From contig JAIWOS010000189.1 of NCBI GenBank assembly GCA_020217265.1, forward strand, positions 1 to 12,240: 12,240 nt of DNA. The letters are read 5' to 3'. This DNA is from Thiobacillus sp. (lineage in GTDB: Bacteria > Pseudomonadota > Gammaproteobacteria > Burkholderiales > Thiobacillaceae). Positions 8,730 through 12,240 of the stretch are shown piece after piece. Position numbers and translations under genes: made by a program. Every line of letters starts with the position of its first letter. Positions within the stretch are counted from its first letter, which is position 1. Under the pieces are notes generated by a model, which saw only the letters and a list, made by a program, of their open reading frames with translations, was not told the origin of the DNA and did no database searches.

Positions 8730-8857
8730 CCGCGAAGGGCGCGAAGACACGCGAAGAAAAACCATCGATCAATACGTGCTGCGCAAGCTTGTGACTGGCT
8801 TTCCGCAGCGATAGCAACAAGCGGGACTGTCTTCGCGCCCCTTCGCGTCCTTCGCGG
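8730..8857. repeat. REP/MITE-like inverted-repeat element between GH57 and malQ
   Basis: Two 27-nt arms (8730-8756 and 8831-8857) face each other around a 74-nt centre. Each arm carries three CGCGAAG units, the first preceded by C. The arms match at 23 of 27 positions; as RNA they would give 23 Watson-Crick pairs, two G-U pairs and two mismatches. Inside, GCTGCG (8778-8783) can pair with CGCAGC (8804-8809), and GCTTGT (8787-8792) with ACAAGC (8817-8822); these two pairings interleave. I saw no clear target-site duplication. From memory, dispersed intergenic repeats of this GCGAAG type occur in many proteobacteria. It fills the only gap between genes in the operon, ending 10 nt before the malQ ATG and 13 nt after the GH57 stop. 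No T-tract follows, so it is unlikely to be an intrinsic terminator. Confidence 0.8.
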
Positions 8858-8870
8858 ATGAAAAAGCCCG

Positions 8871-10616
8871 TCACCCCGCATTCCTCCGCATGGTGCCGGC
8901 GTTTTCGGCCCAGCCGCCGCCCTGCGACAGCGGCACGTCGAGCAGCGCGGGCGGCGCGACGCCGATCAGGCGATACAGCTCGCGCAATTGCGCGCGGAAG
9001 AGCTGTTCGAAATCGGACACGCTGCCCGCCGGGTTGTAGTCGCCGAACCACCAGAACCAGTCCGAGCCTTCGCACACGGCGAGCTGGTGGGTGGCGAGGT
9101 TCACGTGCTCGGCGTCAAGCTTGCCCGAGGCCACCGCCTTGTCGTAGGCGATCTTGGCAGCGACCAGATAATCCCAGCCGCGGTTCTTGTCTTCGGAGCC
9201 GATCCAGGTGGAGAAGCTGCCGTACACCCAGCTGCCGGCGGCGAGCCGCTTCATCGGCCGCGCCGGCACCCGCGCGGCCAGCTCGGCGAAGGTGGACGAC
9301 TTTAGCAGTGAGTTGGCGGACAAGAGGGTGTAGAGCGCATCCAGGAAATGGTGGCCGTTGTCGGGGTAATACTCCCAGGCATTCTCGCCGTCGAGAATCA
9401 CCGAGACGACGTGCTTGCCGGCGTCCGTGCCGAAGAAGCCGGCGATGTTTTCCAGATGCTGCACGAAATCGCCGGCCGCGTCGTCGGCGTGCCAGTCGCT
9501 GTACTTGAAGCCGATGAGATCCGACAGCCCATCGTCGCGGAAGAACACACGGGTGGCGAAGGCGTCGATCTGCGCCGGGGCGAACAGGCCGCGCTTGCTG
9601 TGCACCTCGTCGTCCTGGCAACCCGACTTGGCGCAGCTGGCGCGCCACACGCCTTCGCCGCTGGCAGTCCAGGCAAAGCCCAACTCATCGAGCTGGGCGA
9701 GCGCGTCCTCGCTGACGCCGCCTTCGGAAAGCCAGACGCCGGCAGGCTTCATGCCGAAGTAATGCTGGAACACCTCGACGCCGTGCCGCAAGTGCCAGCG
9801 CGAACGCTCGGCGCCGCCGGGATAGGCCGGCGCCTGCGGCGCCGGCGCGTCGGGCAGCGCGTCGCGCATGTTGGCGAAATCGTTGAGCAACGGCACGATG
9901 GGGTGGCCATAAGGCGTCATCGACAGCTCGATCTGGCCGCGTTCCGCGAGCGCGCGGTAGCGCGGGATCAGGCCCGCCATGCAATGCTGCATCAGGTGCA
10001 GCAGCTCGTGGCGGTCGGCGGCCGAGTAGCTCCTTTCCTGCGCCATCAGGCGTTGCACCAGCGGCAGCTTGCGGAGCGAGTGCCCCAGCCAGGCCAGGTG
10101 GTACCAGGTGAGGAGATCGAGAAAATACTGCTCGGACAGGTAGCGCAGATGATCTTCGAGCCCGGCGCTGCCGACTCCGGCCGCGTCGGTGGCGCCGATC
10201 ATGCGCAGCAGCCGGTGGAAGGCGGGATACGGATGGATCATGCGCGGCGCGTGGCAGCGCTGGCAGTCCTGCACGATGCGCAAACGGCTGGCGACGTCCG
10301 ACGGAATGCGCTCGATGCCGGCGAGCAGGTTCAGCATGTGGTCCTGCGTGGGCTTGCCGTGTTTCAGCAGCGTGTCCATCTGCTGCGCATAGTCGTCGAG
10401 CTGCTCCAGCAGCACCGGCGCGAAGTTGACCACCGCGCGCATCTCCGGATGCCGCTCCAGATGCGCCGCCATGTCGCTGTAGTCCTTGATGCCGTGCAGG
10501 TAGACCCAGGGCAGGTGGTAGGCGCCCTTGAGTCCTTCGCGGTAGTACGGCTGGTGCATGTGCCAGCACAGCACCACGTTCAGCGCGTCGGGGTGGGTAT
10601 GTGTGCTAGCCGTCAT
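8871..10616 (-). CDS. Glycoside hydrolase family 57 protein (alpha-amylase/amylopullulanase-like)
   Basis: This is a predicted cytoplasmic alpha-glucan hydrolase or transferase of 581 residues with no signal peptide. GH57 signatures occur in order: W-H-M-H-Q-P-Y-Y at 18-25 (region 1), T-P-Y-G-H-P-I-V-P-L at 234-243 (region 2), G-V-W-L-S-E-G-G at 293-300 with Glu298 as the likely nucleophile (region 3), and I-L-D-G-E-N-A-W-E at 407-415 with Asp409 as the likely acid/base (region 4). The ATG at 10616 overlaps the end of glgC by 11 nt and is preferred because the frame upstream is glgC shadow; no strong Shine-Dalgarno sequence is visible, so coupling to glgC is likely. GH57 members include alpha-amylases, amylopullulanases, branching enzymes and 4-alpha-glucanotransferases, and specificity cannot be read here. 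As no glgX or pulA is present nearby, a role in glycogen trimming or debranching is a reasonable inference. A CxxCH at 118-122 is noted but is not taken as a haem site. Confidence 0.9.
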   Translation of the reverse strand: MTASTHTHPDALNVVLCWHMHQPYYREGLKGAYHLPWVYLHGIKDYSDMAAHLERHPEMRAVVNFAPVLLEQLDDYAQQMDTLLKHGKPTQDHMLNLLAGIERIPSDVASRLRIVQDCQRCHAPRMIHPYPAFHRLLRMIGATDAAGVGSAGLEDHLRYLSEQYFLDLLTWYHLAWLGHSLRKLPLVQRLMAQERSYSAADRHELLHLMQHCMAGLIPRYRALAERGQIELSMTPYGHPIVPLLNDFANMRDALPDAPAPQAPAYPGGAERSRWHLRHGVEVFQHYFGMKPAGVWLSEGGVSEDALAQLDELGFAWTASGEGVWRASCAKSGCQDDEVHSKRGLFAPAQIDAFATRVFFRDDGLSDLIGFKYSDWHADDAAGDFVQHLENIAGFFGTDAGKHVVSVILDGENAWEYYPDNGHHFLDALYTLLSANSLLKSSTFAELAARVPARPMKRLAAGSWVYGSFSTWIGSEDKNRGWDYLVAAKIAYDKAVASGKLDAEHVNLATHQLAVCEGSDWFWWFGDYNPAGSVSDFEQLFRAQLRELYRLIGVAPPALLDVPLSQGGGWAENAGTMRRNAG

Positions 10617-11925
10617 AGTCGTTGTACAGGCGCGCGTAGAGGTTCTGGCCAAGCATGGCCGGCGTGACCAGCACGATGCCCTCCGGCGTGACATGGAAGC
10701 GCCGGGCGTCTTCTTCCAGGTTTTCGCCGATGACCGTGCCGTCCGGGATCAGCGTGCCCTTGTCGATGATTGCGCGGGTGATGCGGCAGTCGGCGCCGAT
10801 GCTGACCTTGGGCAGGATCACGCTGTCCTTGATGAGGGTGCGCTGCTCCACCGTGGTGGCGAAGAACAGCACCGAGCGTTTCACCCGCGCGCCCGACAGG
10901 ATGCAGCCGCCGGCGATGAGCGAGTCGATGGCTTCGCCGCGCCGGCCGTCGTCGTCGAAAATGAACTTGGCGGGCGGATATTGCGGCTGGTAGGTCCAGA
11001 TCGGCCAATCGCGGTTGTAGAGATTGAGTTCGGGTTCGACCGAGCACAGCTCCATGTTGGTCTGCCAGTAGGAATGCAGCGTTCCCACGTCGCGCCAGTA
11101 GGCCGGCTCGCCGCCGGCATTGCGGAAAGGAAAGGCCATGGCGCGCGCCTCGGCGATGTTGGCCGGGATGATGTCCTTGCCGAAATCGTGCGTGGAGCCG
11201 CTCTTGCCGGCGTCTTCCGTAAGTGTCTTGTAAAGGAAATCCTTGGAAAAAATATAGATGCCCATCGAGGCGAGCGCCACGCCCGGCTTGCCTGGAATGC
11301 AGTCGGGGTGCTTCGGCTTCTCGGTGAACTTGGTGATGCGCAGGGTTTCGTCCACCGACATCACGCCGAAACCGGTCGCCTCTGCCGCCGGCACCTCGAT
11401 CGCGCCCACGGTGAAGTCGGCGCCGGTCTGCACGTGGTGCAGCAGCATTTCCGAGTAGTCCATGGTGTAGACGTGATCGCCGCCCAGCACCAGCACGTAT
11501 TCGGGATGGTGGCGCTGCATGATGTCGATGTTCTGGAACAGCGCGTCGGCCGTGCCCTGGTACCACTCCTTCTTGTGGGTGCGCTGCTGCGCCGGGAGAA
11601 TTTCCACGAACTCGCCGATTTCGGCGCGCATGAATCCCCACGCGCGTTGCAGGTGGCGGATGAGCGAATGCGACTTGTACTGCGTCAGCACGCCGATGCG
11701 GCGGATGCCCGAATTGACGCAGTTCGACAGCGGGAAATCGATGATGCGGTACTTGCCGCCGATGGGCACCGCAGGCTTCGCGCGCCAGGCGGTCAGATCC
11801 TTCAGCCGCGAGCCTTCGCCGCCCGCCAGCACCAGCGCCAGCGTCTTGCGGGTGAGTTCGGTCACCATCTTGGGCTCGGTGTAGTAGCGGTAGAGCCGCG
11901 CCTGTTCTTCTTTCGAAAGGGTCAT
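10606..11925 (-). CDS. glgC: Glucose-1-phosphate adenylyltransferase (ADP-glucose pyrophosphorylase)
   Basis: The enzyme makes ADP-glucose and pyrophosphate from ATP and glucose-1-phosphate, the committed and normally allosterically controlled step of bacterial glycogen synthesis. The 439 residues comprise a nucleotidyltransferase domain (about 28-300) and a left-handed beta-helix domain (about 315-420). Motifs: L-A-G-G-E-G-S-R-L-K-D-L at 33-44 (nucleotide loop; Lys42 aligns with the E. coli activator-site Lys39), Y-Q-G-T-A-D-A at 122-128, G-G-D-H at 148-151 with catalytic Asp150, F-T-E-K-P at 200-204 with Lys203 at the glucose-1-phosphate site, and W-R-D-V-G-T at 277-282. A strong GAGGAG lies 6 nt before the ATG (core AGGAG at 11932-11936). 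The start overlaps the glk stop as ATGA. Which metabolite activates this form cannot be told by reading alone. The sequence is intact. Confidence 0.97.
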   Translation of the reverse strand: MTLSKEEQARLYRYYTEPKMVTELTRKTLALVLAGGEGSRLKDLTAWRAKPAVPIGGKYRIIDFPLSNCVNSGIRRIGVLTQYKSHSLIRHLQRAWGFMRAEIGEFVEILPAQQRTHKKEWYQGTADALFQNIDIMQRHHPEYVLVLGGDHVYTMDYSEMLLHHVQTGADFTVGAIEVPAAEATGFGVMSVDETLRITKFTEKPKHPDCIPGKPGVALASMGIYIFSKDFLYKTLTEDAGKSGSTHDFGKDIIPANIAEARAMAFPFRNAGGEPAYWRDVGTLHSYWQTNMELCSVEPELNLYNRDWPIWTYQPQYPPAKFIFDDDGRRGEAIDSLIAGGCILSGARVKRSVLFFATTVEQRTLIKDSVILPKVSIGADCRITRAIIDKGTLIPDGTVIGENLEEDARRFHVTPEGIVLVTPAMLGQNLYARLYNDYDG

Positions 11926-12240
11926 GTCCCACTCCTCGTGACTGCTTTGTTGGAATTGAATGTTGCCGGGCCGGCGCGCATGCGCGCCAGTTCGACCGCG
12001 CCCTGCACGCCCAGCCGGGCGCAGGTGACGAGGTGGATCGGCGTGCGTTCGACCACGCCGCGCATGCGCCCCTTGTCGAGCGCGGCGGCCATGAAACGCG
12101 GCCCGCGCAAGCGGTCGGCCAGATGCGTCGCCACGCCGCCGCCGATGTAGAGCCCGCCGAAGGGCTGGTAGAGCAGCGCCACATTGCCCACCCAGGCGCC
12201 ATAGAGATCGACGAACAGTTCAAGCGCGGCGCCCGCGGCC
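11922..12240 (-). CDS. glk: Glucokinase, C-terminal part (5' end beyond window)
   Basis: Only the last 105 residues are present; the N-terminal two thirds lie past the right edge. The segment reads A-L-E-L-F-V-D-L-Y-G, then G-N-V-A-L-L, P-F-G-G-L-Y-I-G-G-G-V-A, a D-K-G-R-M stretch and P-I-H-L-V-T, closely following the conserved C-terminus of bacterial glucokinases of the E. coli Glk type. The enzyme phosphorylates free glucose with ATP, which would recapture glucose released by MalQ or GH57. After the usual ending (G-A-V-E-L-A-R) there are 19 further residues with no recognisable motif, ending at a TGA that overlaps the glgC start by 4 nt (ATGA), a classic sign of coupling. Any operon promoter must lie upstream of this gene, outside the window. 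Confidence 0.92.
   Translation of the reverse strand, partial: AAGAALELFVDLYGAWVGNVALLYQPFGGLYIGGGVATHLADRLRGPRFMAAALDKGRMRGVVERTPIHLVTCARLGVQGAVELARMRAGPATFNSNKAVTRSGT

Noticed and set aside
8716..9075. 119-codon minus-strand frame across the repeat element and the GH57 end
   Set aside because: It is GH57 in a shifted frame joined to a translation of the inverted-repeat arms, a common source of spurious proteins.
10251..10265. CxxCH motif (C118-Q-R-C121-H122) in the GH57 protein as a haem c site
   Set aside because: The protein has no export signal and all GH57 motifs, so cytochrome maturation is implausible; a chance match or a structural cysteine pair is more likely.
10558..12150. 530-codon plus-strand frame opposite glgC and the end of glk
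   Set aside because: Antisense to an intact GlgC and the Glk C-terminus; low-information composition.

Overview
This 12.2-kb window is a compact glycogen/alpha-glucan operon from a GC-rich proteobacterium. I infer a betaproteobacterium, perhaps near the Thiobacillus/Nitrosomonadales group, from codon bias, protein style and gene content; no rRNA or marker gene here proves it. All genes lie on the minus strand, so transcription runs from the right edge to the left.

In transcription order: the C-terminal end of glucokinase (glk, entering from the right edge); glgC (ADP-glucose pyrophosphorylase); a family GH57 glucan-active enzyme; malQ (4-alpha-glucanotransferase); glgB (branching enzyme); glgA (glycogen synthase); and glgP (glycogen phosphorylase). 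The genes overlap or nearly abut: 4-nt overlap glk/glgC, 11-nt overlap glgC/GH57, 22-nt overlap malQ/glgB, gaps of 16 and 21 nt at glgB/glgA and glgA/glgP. This implies one transcript and translational coupling; its promoter must lie beyond the right edge. Together the genes cover synthesis (glgC, glgA, glgB) and breakdown (glgP, malQ, and probably GH57), with glk recapturing free glucose. No glgX/pulA debranching enzyme and no phosphoglucomutase are present in the window.

The one break in the operon is 151 nt between GH57 and malQ. It is filled by a REP/MITE-like element with 27-nt inverted arms built from CGCGAAG units. The element is open in the malQ frame, so it may act either as an untranslated hairpin or as a 54-residue N-terminal extension of MalQ.

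Downstream of glgP, after a 205-nt gap with a TATAAT box and a symmetric hairpin, lies a separate gene (957 down to the left edge, 3' end missing). It encodes a secreted methionine-rich protein with twelve tandem 12-13-residue repeats, each anchored by an acidic/Asn/Gln-Pro step. I do not recognise a function for it, and it is the most novel item here. Apart from the two gaps described, the window is fully coding; long open frames on the plus strand are antisense shadows.
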